Positions 1-11,320 of a stretch of DNA of 64,000 bases are shown here, in pieces. The stretch's first letter is position 1. Each line of letters begins with the position of its first letter. Source of the stretch: Loripinus fragilis (lineage: Eukaryota; Mollusca; Bivalvia; Lucinida; Lucinidae). Location of the stretch: assembly GCA_964019695.1 (NCBI GenBank), contig OZ026520.1, positions 90,338,913-90,402,912 on the forward strand, in the 5' to 3' direction. Position numbers and translations under genes: made by a program. The notes under the pieces are model-generated. The model was not told the DNA's origin, searched no databases, and saw nothing but the letters and a program-made list of their open reading frames with translations.

Positions 1-53
1 AATACCACGCTTATTTCGTACAAATTGAAAAAAATTCATGTGATCGGTGGGGC

Positions 54-136
54 TCGAACGCGTGATCTCCGATTCATTGGTCACAAAAATTATGACTACA
101 TACGGTACATTCGATCTAGCCGACTGAGCCAGTGCG
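54..136 (-). repeat. tRNA-derived SINE head (degenerate)
   Basis: Read on the minus strand, a pol III A-box-like motif (TGGCTCAGTCGG) is followed about 75 nt later by a B-box-like motif (CGTTCGAGCCCC). The spacing is longer than in a tRNA and no cloverleaf closes, so this is a SINE head or relic and not a tRNA gene. Nothing further was recognised between here and 367. Confidence 0.45.
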
Positions 137-367
137 AGTATAGACTTTGTGAGTTGAAAATATTGTATTGAAACGTTAATAAACACCTGACACCCCTATT
201 GTTAGGATTAGTTCAATATTAATAGGATTAGTCACGCCTCAAAGCCTTTTGGATATCTGTACCTGCACAGCATGATAATAAATAGCCTATACTTCGTAGG
301 CGAGCAAACCGAAACAGAACACCTTGTACAAATATGCACAACATAAGAAGCAAAGAGAAGTCTAAAG

Positions 368-532
368 TACGTAATAATGTGAGTTCAGTGTGTATACGGT
401 TAGGTTTTTCATGAAATGCACGCACGCGTGCGCGGCCCAAACAACTTGTTAATTCTTAACAACTGTTTTGCAGATGAAACAGCTGAACCACGCCCATATA
501 TGAATATTACAGTTACCGCCTTTACAAAGGGC
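368..532 (+). repeat. Interspersed repeat, copy 1 (sister at 15720-15902)
   Basis: This stretch aligns along its length with 15720-15902: both share a TGTGAGTTCA start, ATGAAATGCA, GCGGCCCAAACAACTT, a GCAGATGAAA block, and CCTTTACA near the end. A shorter piece recurs around 11690-11755. No coding potential or terminal repeats are visible, so the class is unknown. Confidence 0.6.
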
Positions 533-677
533 AAAACCTTCCATTAAACTCAGCCTGATATGCTTCGGCGAGATACATTGAATTAAAATCTGTGTCAGTC
601 GATCATTTGTTTGTTTGTTTTGTTGCTTTACGTCCCATTTATCAGCTTTAGTCATTGCGGGGCGGTAAGTTAACTTT

Positions 678-917
678 ACCACACGTTTTCCTGGGCAAGC
701 TTGGGCAAGCGGTTAACCAGTACTTCTTGCACATACTTTCGCTTTTAGCTTCTTGATTGTTTCAGTGGCGGGGAGGAGAATGACCATAGAAATTATTTCA
801 TTATCAATCTCCACGACAGTATGGGACCGGGCCGGGATCAAATACGCGACCCCTTGTTCTGCAGTCAGATACACATCTGTAGCCAGACACGTTACCGACT
901 GCGCTACGGTCATTTGA
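678..917 (-). repeat. tRNA-derived SINE, family 2, full-length copy
   Basis: On the minus strand the element begins with an A box (TAGCGCAGTCGG) at about 910, followed by a decayed B-box region (TTTGATCCCGG) near 840 and a conserved body (ATTTCTATGGTCATTCTCC). Sister copies lie at 19432-19585 and 26256-26406. The tail at about 680-740 (GGTTAACCAGTACTT) is shared with the 26-kb copy. Confidence 0.7.
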
Positions 918-938
918 TCTAATTGGAAGACATTTGGA

Positions 939-2040
939 GTGCGAAAAGCATGCGGTCATGCCGGTTGCTTATGTAAAGCACTTTTAAGAGAGAAGGGTGC
1001 GATACATAAACTTGAAATCAGAGCAGTTATCAAGTACTTCTGTATGAAAGGAATGCCTCCCAAGGATATTCAAGAAGAGTTCATGGAAACGCTCGGGAAG
1101 GAGTCTCCTTCTTTAAGCACAGTGAAAAATGCGCAGCAGAGTTACAGAGGGCGATAGAGAGAGTGTTGAGGATGATGGATGGTCTGGCCGCCCAAAAGAT
1201 GCCACCGCTGATGAAAATGTTAACTCGTGCAAACTGTTGTTATGTGTTATACAAGGCGAGACCTGCAAAGCATAGCTAGTGAAGTGGGCATAGGTTTTGG
1301 GACAGTACAATCAATCTTGACCGACATCTTAGGTATGTCAAAGTATCTGCAAGATGGGTGCCGCGAATGTTGACCGATGATCAGAAGAGGTTTTGGTTCT
1401 ATATTTCTAGGTATCTCCTGTCTCGCTATGAAGATGGTCCCGGCAGTTTTATCAAGCAAGTTGTTGCCCAAGATGAGACAAGGGTTCACCACTTTGATTC
1501 AGAGTCAAAAATGCATAGTAAACAATGGAAGCACCTTGGCTCACCCCCCTTCTAAGATGGGTCATTCAGCAGGGAAGGTGATGGCCTAAATCTTTTGGGA
1601 TAGTCAAGGGGTTGTCATGACTGATTATCTTGAACAAGGTCGCACGATAAACGGTGCATATTATACAGGCGAATTGAGGCGGCTTAGCCAGGAAATTGCA
1701 AGAAAAAGGCAAGGAAAACTGACCCGTGGTGGTCTGTTCTTGCAGGACACCGCCCCTGCCCACGGGTCACAAGTTGTTATCTGTTGCGACTGAATGTGGT
1801 TTTGAAATCCTTCCTCGTCCCCCATATTCTCCTGATATAACTCCTTCTGACTTCTACCTGTTCCCAACACTGAAATCCCATTTTCATGGTACACAGTATG
1901 TAAGCAATATGAAGGCGTCATTTAGGCAGTTAACGCGTGCCTACGGGACCAGGAAAAGGCTTTTTATTTCGAAGGGCCAAGAAAACTCGAACAGAGATGG
2001 GCTAATTAGTGCATTGCCTTGAAGGGAGATTATATTAAAA
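939..2040 (+). pseudogene. Decayed mariner transposase
   Basis: Fragments in several frames resemble an animal mariner (DD34D) transposase in the correct order. The N-terminal helix-turn-helix (EIRAVIKYFCMKGMPPKDI) is at about 1014-1080, the linker (SVEDDGWSGRPKDATADE) at 1160-1215, QSILTDILGMSK at about 1310-1345, the first catalytic region (QDETRVHHFD) near 1470-1500, LQDTAPAHGSQ near 1740-1770, and SPDITPSDFYLFP near 1828-1866. At least three frameshifts or stops (after 1150, near 1555, and in 1590-1720) break the frame, so no functional protein can be made. TIRs were not found. Mariners move by cut-and-paste at TA; this copy is dead. Confidence 0.9.
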
Positions 2041-2313
2041 AGTAATGGTCGAATGCTAGAACATTTTAATCATCCCTCGTAGATTGCATTGTACAAGATA
2101 AAAAATAACACAAAACAAGTAATAATAAAGAGGCTCGTTCACGCTCTAAAATGGACTATGTCTGGGGATATTTTATGACAGAGCTACACGTTTTGCATTG
2201 ATCAAATAATGTACAATTATAACAAGAATAACAAGTCGAGGCTATATCATTAGTGTGAGGATGGGGATAGCAAAGATCCATGTCCGAGGATTGCCGTGTT
2301 GCCGAATGCTGAC

Positions 2314-2539
2314 AGCCAGTGCATGTGATTTCCAACAATGTGGCTTTGACATGTGTAGACTCAGATGAGCCTCTGCAGCCTCCTTTAAAGATTAGAAACT
2401 CCAAATGGTATTCAGTCAGTAGCTTAACAACCATATAATACTCAAGCGACTAGCAAGGCTCTGACCAGACTGTGCAGGCTGAACTGAGGCATTGCTGGTC
2501 GCACATACAACATTATGTTGGAATTCTCATGCACTGGCT
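2314..2539 (-). mobile_element. MITE family A, copy 1
   Basis: About 226 bp with near-palindromic ends (AGCCAGTGCATG at the left, CATGCACTGGCT at the right), followed inward by TTTCCAACAATGTGG. The interior has GACTAGCAA and TTTCTAAGCTT-type blocks shared with copies at 2953, 11990, 24142, 26986 and 62059. No ORF. It is non-autonomous; the superfamily is unassigned. Confidence 0.8.
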
Positions 2540-2952
2540 CAATGGTGATTGCGAGGGATGGATGTTTGTTTTTTAAACTTTTCCTCACGCAAACAATTTT
2601 TTTGTTCTTACTCACCATCAAATACTGCATTTTCATAAATTTGAAGAAGAAGATTAATCAGTATACGGTGCCAGAAGCAATATTTGAATAACAAATTGGA
2701 CCCACAGACGGACCCACACAGTGATTATAGGGCATACCTACAGGTCATACAAAATTACGACACCAAGTTAGTATATACATTGTATTGTTAAAAGTTAAAA
2801 TGTTGTTTTTATTGAGAATTTCGTTTTGCATATTTTTTTAATTTAAATTGTCGATTAAATTTTGTGATTTCTGTCATCTTTCTATTCTCCCAGCAGCCTC
2901 GTCACCGTTTTGGCCGATATAATTCTGCTGACCCATACAAAACTTAATAATT

Positions 2953-3190
2953 GAGCCGCGACATGAGATTTCCAACAATGTGGCATATTCGACCAGTAAA
3001 GGTTTAGACCAGCCTGCGCATACGCGCAGACTAATCAGAGCCTTTGCTAGTCACTTGAATATTCTATGAATGTTAAGCTACGGACCGAACAGCATTCGGA
3101 GTTTCTAAGCTTAAAAAGAAGGCTGCACAGGCTCGTCTGTGTGTACACTTGTCAAAATACCACGTTGTTTGAAATCATGTGTCACGGTCC
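2953..3190 (+). mobile_element. MITE family A, copy 2
   Basis: Starts GAGCCGCGACATGAGATTTC and ends with its diverged inverse. The interior matches the other family A copies (TTGCTAGTCACTTGAATAT, CATTCGGAGTTTCTAAGC). It sits inside or beside the tandem-core repeat that runs from 3200. Confidence 0.8.
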
Positions 3191-3199
3191 ATATCATTT

Positions 3200-3910
3200 C
3201 AGAGGGTTCTGACTTATGGTTTCTTGGGATTTATATAAAAAGATTGCTTAGAGCAAATATTTTCTTGCTGTTTATCTTAAAATGTATAAGTCAGCAAAAT
3301 TTTATGAAAATAGACCATGTGGTTCAAGAGTTATGCGCATTTTCACTAACTGGCCACTACCGGTCAGATTGATGCCCAGCAAAGCCTCGTCATCGTTGTC
3401 GCATATGAGTGTCTAGAGGTACAAGGTTAAAATGTATAGGTATGCAAAAGTTGATCAAAATATACAATATGATTCAAGAGTTATGAGCATCTTACCACGA
3501 CCTGCCCGACTTATCCTCTGCAATGTTAAAATGTAGAATAATGCTTTGATCAAAATATATGGTGCGGTTCAAGAGTTATGAGCATTTTTGCTAAAAGACA
3601 TCGACAGCAAAATGATGTTCCGCAAAGCCTCATCACCATTTTGCATACCAGTAACTGACCAATGTTAAAATAGATATGTATGCAAAATTTGATCCAAATA
3701 TACCGTGCGGGTCATGAGTTATGAGCATTTTTATTATCCGACCACAACTGGCTGAAATGATGCTCAGCAAAGCCTTGCTCATCAAAAATCCCGTTACACA
3801 CCCCAGTGGTTCGATAATGTTAACATGCATTAGTATGCAAACTGTGATCAGAATATACCGTGTTGTTCAAGAGATATGAGCATTTGCACCTAACTGACAA
3901 TGGACAGACG
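3200..3910 (+). repeat. Tandem-core repeat array (~150-165 bp unit, ~4 copies)
   Basis: Diverged units share AATGTTAAAAT, TATGCAAAATTTGAT, ATATACCGTGCGG and TTCAAGAGTTATGAGCAT, and each is followed by GATGCTCAGCAAAGCCT. The organisation (tandem 150-170-bp cores inside a dispersed repeat) matches bivalve pearl/HINE-type non-autonomous rolling-circle elements; the termini were not identified here. Confidence 0.55.
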
Positions 3911-4459
3911 TTGGACTCACTTATTAGTGATTATTGTGCAGACACAAGGGTCGTGCACTTTATCGATATTCATCTATAGGCAATGATCCCCACAAAGATA
4001 CGTTTAGGGAAAATTATAAAATGCAGATGCGAAAATGAGGATAAATGCCATCATATCACAGCCCATTTCACAAACAATTAGTAACGAAAAAAGAAAATCA
4101 CCAATGTATTAGGCGGTGAATAGAGTTATTAAATTCTGATCAGTCCGCACATATAAAATTAATCGCCAAAAAGCGTTGTTCACTGAACTCCTGTACGCAC
4201 AGTAAATATGTTAACCACTAGTGGTTGGTCGATTTTGATACAAAGTGTTAAAACATTCCGAGACACGTGAAGTCATGTGATCAAACCAAAGTACATCATA
4301 TCTAAGGCCTACGAATATGAATATGGTTGGTTCCGCACGTTTCCTATTAAAAGTGCATTGCACCATTTTAATAAAGCTTTGACAATAAAACTGCCAGACA
4401 TATCACTGATAATATTTCGTTTCTGTAATTCCAAACTGGAAACACTCGCTGAATACAAA
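3911..4459. other. No gene recognised
   Basis: AT-rich sequence with stops in all frames. Nothing beyond short homopolymer runs was seen. Confidence 0.5.
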
Positions 4460-4681
4460 TGGGCCCAGACGTGCGAAACCTTGATTTTGTTGCAAGCTAA
4501 TACCGCAATTGCTGATCAGCCTCCGCACTCGCGTAGTCTGATCGGCGCCTTTGCCATTAGCTAGATAGAGAGTGTATTACATGTACCTTCAAATAGATAC
4601 ATTTGAATTTTAAATAGTCTAGCTAGTCTCTGTAGCTGAGCCGAATGGTTTGGTCGCAAACTCCGAAGACAAGTACCTGGA
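4460..4681 (+). mobile_element. MITE family B, degraded copy
   Basis: Matches 43548-43783 in the blocks GATCAGCCT, AGTCTGATC, GGCGCCTTTGCCATT, TAGCTAGTCT and CCGAAGACA. The left and right termini are weakly inverted. The copy is more diverged than its sister. Confidence 0.55.
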
Positions 4682-4690
4682 GAAATAGCA

Positions 4691-4974
4691 TTGGCGGATC
4701 CATCCAGAAATTCCCAACAGGCGGGTCCTGATAATGTTTTTTTAATCATGGACGCATTTAACAGAGGACCACTTGTGAAATATTAGGGGGGCGGGGGGTC
4801 CGGACCCCTTGTGAAATTCCAGGGGGTGGGTTTCATACCCCTGGGCCTCCTTCTACGGGGGTAATTGCTTCTTGAGGGCGGTTCGTACCATAATTTCTAA
4901 TCAAACCTAAAGCAACTTGTGATTTTCCAGGGGGTGGGGACGGCGGAACCCCTGTTCGCTTCTGGATCCGCCCA
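4691..4974 (+). mobile_element. MITE, GGATCC-TIR family, copy 1
   Basis: Left end TGGCGGATCCATCCAGAA is inverted at the right end (TTCTGGATCCGCCCA). The interior is G-rich with repeated CCAGGGGGTG. Relatives lie at 6499, 19013 and 23376. Confidence 0.7.
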
Positions 4975-5451
4975 TGAATATCATGCAAAAAATGTATAAA
5001 TTATTTAATTCCATACCTTCTTAAGAAAACAGTGAAGATCCAGAACAGCTGAATTCCAATGAAGACAACTTATCAGAATCCTCATTGGTTATTTTTCATC
5101 CACGCGATAAATCCATATTAATGATAATCAGCAAACGTGCTCTACGTATACAGTATATGTTAATGCACCTGAAAAGGATCGCGACGTCATGATTGGATAA
5201 CGTTATAAATTTGCGACAGTATATCCTGCGATATACTGTTGCAAACTTGAAGTCATTGCGCCAAGTGTTTTTTTCATTGGCTGAAAAGTCATTTTATCCA
5301 GCTGGCAAATGGTTTTATGCAGTTGGCAGCCGCTGGACGTGCTCGCAAAATCCTGCGTTTTTCACTGTCTTTATCGAAGGAAAAATGTTACTAGTGCATT
5401 AGAACGAAGATAACCTTTTTCAAAATTTTCATTGGGGGAGGTATATACAGT
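4975..5451. other. No gene recognised
   Basis: Intergenic sequence upstream of gene 1. No conserved coding segment or repeat boundary was recognised. Confidence 0.4.
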
Positions 5452-5871
5452 GGCGATCCCTAGCGAGTTTCCCATTTTTGCGTTTCCTGTGCAGGACTCC
5501 TGCAGGTCCCACGCGTGTTAAATCTTCGCGTTTTTCATCGCGAGTACACGCGAATTTCGCGGTGTTCATCATATGAACCAATCAAAACACGCTTTCTCCT
5601 CGCAGGAAAGCTGCGAAGTCTGCGCAGGATTTTTGTCCATTCAAATGCTTTGAAACATAACGCGAAAACTGCAGGAGCATTTTAGCCAATAGTTTTGTCG
5701 AAAGGCGTCGTGCGTGATCTACGCGAAAACATTTCAGCCAATCGATATTGCGAAGGTGACTGCGAAGAGATTTCAACCACTTAAAAGTGCGAAGGCTTTT
5801 TAGCCAATCAGAATATCGATTTCGTTCAAACATAAATTTAAAATTTTATATGCACACAAAAAATAAACAAG
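5452..5871 (+). promoter_or_regulatory. Putative promoter / 5' region of gene 1
   Basis: This 420-bp CpG-richer block directly precedes the gene 1 start codon. It holds four CCAAT boxes on the plus strand at 5578-5582, 5686-5690, 5738-5742 and 5804-5808, three in AGCCAAT context, separated by repeated GCGAA or GCGAAG modules. A TATA-like TTTTATA lies at about 5844-5850. The start codon is embedded in AAGATGGCGCC, the known YY1 motif that often overlaps the ATG of animal housekeeping genes. Clustered CCAAT boxes are typical NF-Y promoters. Promoter activity is inferred from motifs only. Confidence 0.5.
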
Positions 5872-6462
5872 ATGGCGCCGCGCTTAACTTTAGAGTTGAA
5901 AAGAGTTATTTTAGACATGTTTACGAAGGGATTATCGACAGTGAAAATAGCCAGGGTACTTAAGACTATGTCTGGGTACACTATTACAAGGCAAGGATTG
6001 TTAAAGTTTTTGAAAAGACAGGAAAATATCATGACGGCATCAAGCAACAATGGAGGAAAGGCATGTCGATTAGTAAGCAGAAGATTTTTGCCAGTCCACA
6101 GCCAAGTGTTGGATCTCTGGCTATCTAAAAACAAAGACTTGACGGCTAGAGATGTTCAAAGGAAATTTTCAAGTGCTATGGGAGTGAATTTTTCGTTGAC
6201 AACAATTAAGCTTCAAAGGAGAAAATTGAAGTGGACAATGAAAAAGAAAAACTATTGTCAACTGATTTCGGTTAAGAACAAGACAGCTCGCATGAACTGG
6301 TGTTCGGAAATGTTGATTGCAAAAGAGACCTTTTCTGATGTGATCTTTGTTGATGAGTGCAATGTCGAGATAAGTTCAACACCAAGACAGAGCTTTTATC
6401 AAGTTGGATGTAGTCTTGACAAGGTTCCAAAAAGATCTGCAAAGCCGAAGCATTCATACACA
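5872..6462 (+). CDS. Gene 1 exon 1 (N-terminal DNA-binding region and first catalytic Asp)
   Basis: 591 nt, exactly 197 codons. The first ATG after the CCAAT cluster, in AACAAGATGGCGCC context, was chosen as start. The exon ends KPKHSYT directly before a GTAAGT donor; downstream of the donor the frame reads into a MITE fragment and stops at 6522, confirming the boundary. Confidence 0.88.
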
Positions 6463-9400
6463 GTAAGTTTTCATCACTGTTTTATCATACACCCAGCTGA
6501 TCCAGGATTTTTTGACATGTAAAGGGGGTTCAAATTTACAAAGTGGTATGATTTGTTAATGGTAGCGGGTCAACTGGGCCTGAAGTAAAGTCGGCCCACA
6601 AGTCAAGTCGGCCTTGGGTCAACTCGGCCTGTTGTAGATTCCATTGTAACCTTTGAAAACGAAATGTTTGGTCACTAATTAATGAAAACATATCTATTTT
6701 CTAATTGACAAACATTGCAATTAAGCTCTTGATGGAATAAAGGTGAATGTTCTACATGATTAAAAGGGTCACTGGACATTTCGGCCCATAACAATTTCGG
6801 CCCATGTCAATTTCGGCCCATAACCAAATCGGCCTATACAATTTTGGCCCACAGGTATAATAATGTATAATTGGTATGTTTGTCTATAATTGGTAAAATT
6901 AGATCGGCTAACCTGTAATTGTCCACACAAACATAATAATTACTGAGAATGGTTCATTTTAATTGATTGTGAGTTTGTATGTTAGAGTAGAGTTCATCAC
7001 ACAGGCAACAAGCAGCCAAGGCTCCGACGAGCCTGTGCATTTGCGCATACTAGCCAGAGTGTTTCCTGCTCGCATCTGAAATGCAAGTGATTCTTTCTTA
7101 ATCCAATTATTCAGTTTAAATCACTGAAGAAGTTGTAGATCTATTTGCTAATGAAAAATATATATGTGATTTGTGTTACCAGTCTGAGCGTTTTCTTGTC
7201 TTTACTAGTTTCTTAAGTCAATATATTTTCAGTTTTTTTTCCTCAATATAACTAACTCTATTTATCAATTTTAAATATTCAATAATATATCTTTTTTTTT
7301 CAGAAATCCAGGTTGACAAAATTTATGGGCCGAAATTGACATGGGCCGATTTTGTTATGGGCCGAAATGACCCCGAACCATTAAAAGTAATGACTGCTAC
7401 TAAGTTTTCGCACTTTTTGTCATGCGCTAGATCCCATATCTTGTAAACAAGGCAATTAATGTTTTCTGAACATTTAATTGGTAAAATCAGTGTTTGATCA
7501 AAGTAATTAACAAGAAAGGTGCCGATTGTTTTTTTTAGTTTTTTTAAATAGATTAGTGTGGCCAGGGACACTCTATATCAACTGACATCAGCTGATACAG
7601 AGTGTCCCTGGCGCAGTATAGAAAATGGAATAAGCAGCACATAAAATTATGTTTCTCAGTATCAGAAATCCTTCCTCCAACTTTTGTTGAATCAACTCCT
7701 TTTTATTAAACACATTCCCACCAGGCTTAATGTGGGACCAGGCCGATTTGACCCAAGGCCGAGTTGACCCGCATTCTTGTCAATTACCTACCTGATTATT
7801 TATTATTTTTTCTAGGGTCAGTCATATACCTTTTTCTTGTTGTTGTTGTTTTTTCTTAGAAAAAGGGGTCTGGCAGCGCGGAAAAAGTGGGCTATTCGCG
7901 CCGCACATCCGTACTATGTCATATATATAGGTAGTTACCCCCCCCCCCAAGAGATTTGCGCCATATACAGTGTTCAGTCTAGGAAATTGTAATAGGTCAT
8001 GATGTTTATTTGATTTCAGACGAAAATAGATATTTTTGTTGTTGTTGTTGGTTCTAATAGGCAATTCTACACTGCCAATGAACACTGTGTGCTGTGTTGT
8101 ATCTAGATTTTAAAATCTTCTGCTTTCTCAATGTACGTTCACTTTGTAAAAGACCTTATTGTAAAATATTTCCCCAAACAACTTACGCTTGAAATAGCCC
8201 ACTTTAGCAAAGTGCCATTTGATAAAAAATGGGGCCCATGACCCGAAAGTGGGTCAGGTCATCCCTGAGTCAATTTGTCCTCTGGGTCAACCATAGGTCC
8301 AGATAAGGATTTTTTATAAATTTGCGTTTAAGTTTAATTATTTTCTTATCCAATAATTTAAACATGTGTTTCGGGTGCTCAAAAGAACCGTCTCATTGAG
8401 ACGGTTCTTTGAGTACCCACAACATATGTTTTACATGAGAAATAACTGTCAACTGGCCCATTTCCGATTTCAGGGCTGCGGATATACAGAGGTACCATGC
8501 CCGACTTGTCCAACTGGTACATTTTCATTCAGGACTCGGTGTTCTGCCGAGGTTGCTAAGACATGGGGACAAATGTCTCGACAGCCCTGAAAATTAGGGG
8601 ACATTTTTAAAATCAGTGAGACATTAGCTTTTTTTCCTGAAAATACACTGGAACGCCTTTAGAATGCGGTACTTGGACGCCACAGTTTGCCCACAGCGTA
8701 ATAAGTGGTCATGATCGCTACAACGCGATACCACACCCACCTGCCCACGGCACATCGATGCTGAAACTTTTCCGCTAAGCTAGTACTTGTTTATAAGGGA
8801 GTTAAATGCTGCATAACGCTAATATATATAGCAATAGTAAGGGAGGTATTAAATGCGCTTTTTAATACATGCTTAAAGTTTCGCAAATGCTCAATACTTT
8901 TGAAAAAACAAAAACAAAAAAAAAGAAATGTGATTTTTCATAAGGATAATAATTAGGTTTAAATGCTGTTTTGGTGAGCTACATTAAACTTTCTAAGTTT
9001 AAAAGTTCACTCTGTGATTTAACAATGGATTTAAAATATGCAAATTTCAGAACAATAAAACACTTAATTTAGATTGACTATTTTTGAAAATGCGGCCGCG
9101 ACAAGATTAATTTGCAACAAGGGTGTTTCGGCCGCGACTTTGCTGAAATTCCAAGCTGCCGTGTTGTAGGGGATAAACCTATGTCTTGTAAACCAGGGGT
9201 CGCAGGTTCGATTCACGGCTTCTCCGTAAAACCACTTTCGGTGAGCCTTCGGGTGCTCCCGTCATATAATAAACACACGTCATAAACCCTCCCGGCCCAG
9301 ACCCATGGAAAAAGCCACAAAAAGATATTCTCGCGGGATCGCGGCCTGGACAGAACACTGAGGACTAGTTGAAATTCCACAAATGAATAAAGTTAATACA

Positions 9401-11289
9401 ATTCTTTGCATTGTATTTCATATTTTGATTATTATCAGGAGTTCACAGGTTAATTGCCTTGAAAACAGTGTGGATCCAGATCAGCTGGATTTAAAAAGTT
9501 GTTTTCACAGTTATATAAAAATTGTCAATACGGTTTAGTCACAATTATACGGTTTTGTCATTGATCAATTATCCACAATGACAAAACAGCAATTAGTTAT
9601 TTCATGCCTAAGGACATGAAGCGTTAAAGTTTTCATATAATTTTAAAGCTAAAAGATACAATGTGAATTTGATGAACTAAAATCAATCGAAACCCAAGCA
9701 TTTTGGGACGTTTATCTGTGATTGAATGAAGAAATTCAGCATCATGAGAATGTTACCTTAACACCAGAATAAGTGACGAAACCCTAATTCGCTGTAGTGG
9801 TATGACCACAGTGATTAAACCGCGGAGATAAAACCTTGCATACTAGTTTGTTTATCTGAAGACTATTTTATAATGTTGAACTACTTTAAAACAGAGAAGT
9901 GCAAGTAGTACAACTTTTTCTAACAATCAGTTGTTGAGTAAGCCTGTAGAGTACAAAGTTTTTTTTTACTTCGTTACAGCAATTAAACCCACCTACTGTT
10001 TACAGCAAGGCACTTCCGGTCTAAATAAAGCATCACACGAGGCAATTACGCTTTAATTTTGATTGAATAAGGCCTAAATGAAGTATATGTGTGGTTCCTG
10101 TTGCATACCAACAAAATTTAGGGTAGGTAGGTAGGGAAATTGTTAAATTTATTATAACATTTAACAAAGAAAATGGTGACAAAATCTGAAAAAGTGCCCA
10201 TTTTAGGTATTTTTTCTCCAAAGACCATTTTAATGTTTAGGGTAGGCTTAAAAAAATTAGGGTAGGCAGTGATCCATTTACAATTTTGAGCTTATGGGTC
10301 CTGGGACTTGCTGTTTTCAATATCCCAACTGCAAACTTAAGAGTCCAAAACACTATTTTTAATGACAAGTCTGCAATATTATTGCATCCCGGGACTCCCT
10401 GGGACTCGCTGAAATAAAAACTTATGAGCAAAAGATGCAGGATGCGCAGGTAACAAAATCACTGGACTAGGTAGGCCAACAGGAACCACACATACATTTC
10501 ATTTAAGCCTAAACAAACAGAACAGCCATATATAAGGTCCATTGAAAGTAACCGATTTTTTAATTTTTATATCGATAATCGTTTTTCCCTGTATATCAAC
10601 CAATTAATCGATATTTCGATTAGTCGTGCCAGCCCTACATTAAAGTAGTCATTTCGTCCCACTTTTTTTCAAAATCTTATACCAAAGTCAAGGCCAGAGT
10701 CAGTGTTGCATTTGTAGGGGACAAAAATATTTCAATATTGCACTTGTCCTGCAGGACGAGTGACTGAAAATTTCGACTCGTCCTTCAAAACATGCAATTG
10801 TCCTTTTAAAAGGGTATGCAACAGAGAACATAAGGAAATAATATGTAATATGACTTATAAAGTTCCTTATATCTCTGCTAAAATGAATTTACCCAGTCAG
10901 TTTCAGAACTGCATCCCATATACTCAGAAAATGCTAGTTTCACCCACAGATTTTTCACCCTCACCCTCGAGAAATTCTTCCCAAAGCACTCGTCCTATAG
11001 GAAGAGTACTATGGGAAGACTTACTCGTCCTTTCTAGATTTCACTCGTAGTTACAAGCGGACGAGTGGAATTTTTGTCCCCCTGATTTGAGGAAAAAACT
11101 TATGATCCAGCGAAATTGGAAAAAATTGCAAAATTGATGCAGTCTAAAGTACTGTCTTAAAAACTGGATCTCCATTTCTAATTATAAACCTAGCATCCTT
11201 TTTGTGGGACAAGTTCTTGCGTTTTAACTATCATTCTTTCAGCGTTAAAGCTAAAATCATATTTACAATTAATGAAAAAGTGAACGCCA

Positions 11290-11320
<31 letters not shown>

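Larger units (their letters stand above)
6565..7772 (+). mobile_element. TIR element with GCGGGTCAACT ends
   Basis: The left terminus GCGGGTCAACTGGGCCTGA is mirrored by GGCCGAGTTGACCCGC at the right end, and each end carries further copies of a GTCGGCC/GGTCAA module. It encloses the second element at 6766-7379 and a hairpin at 7561-7612. No transposase ORF, so it is non-autonomous. Confidence 0.65.

Noticed and set aside
939..2040. Mariner transposase as a functional gene
   Set aside because: Several frameshifts and stops, and the third catalytic region lies in a different frame from the first.
5463..5500. CAGTGGCGATCCCTAGCGAG after TA as a possible Tc1 inverted repeat for gene 1
   Set aside because: No inverse counterpart was found within about 2 kb downstream of the gene 1 stop codon.
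5582..5833. Minus-strand ORF with repeated DWLKSLR
   Set aside because: Produced by the CCAAT/GCGAAG repeats of the gene 1 promoter region read in reverse.
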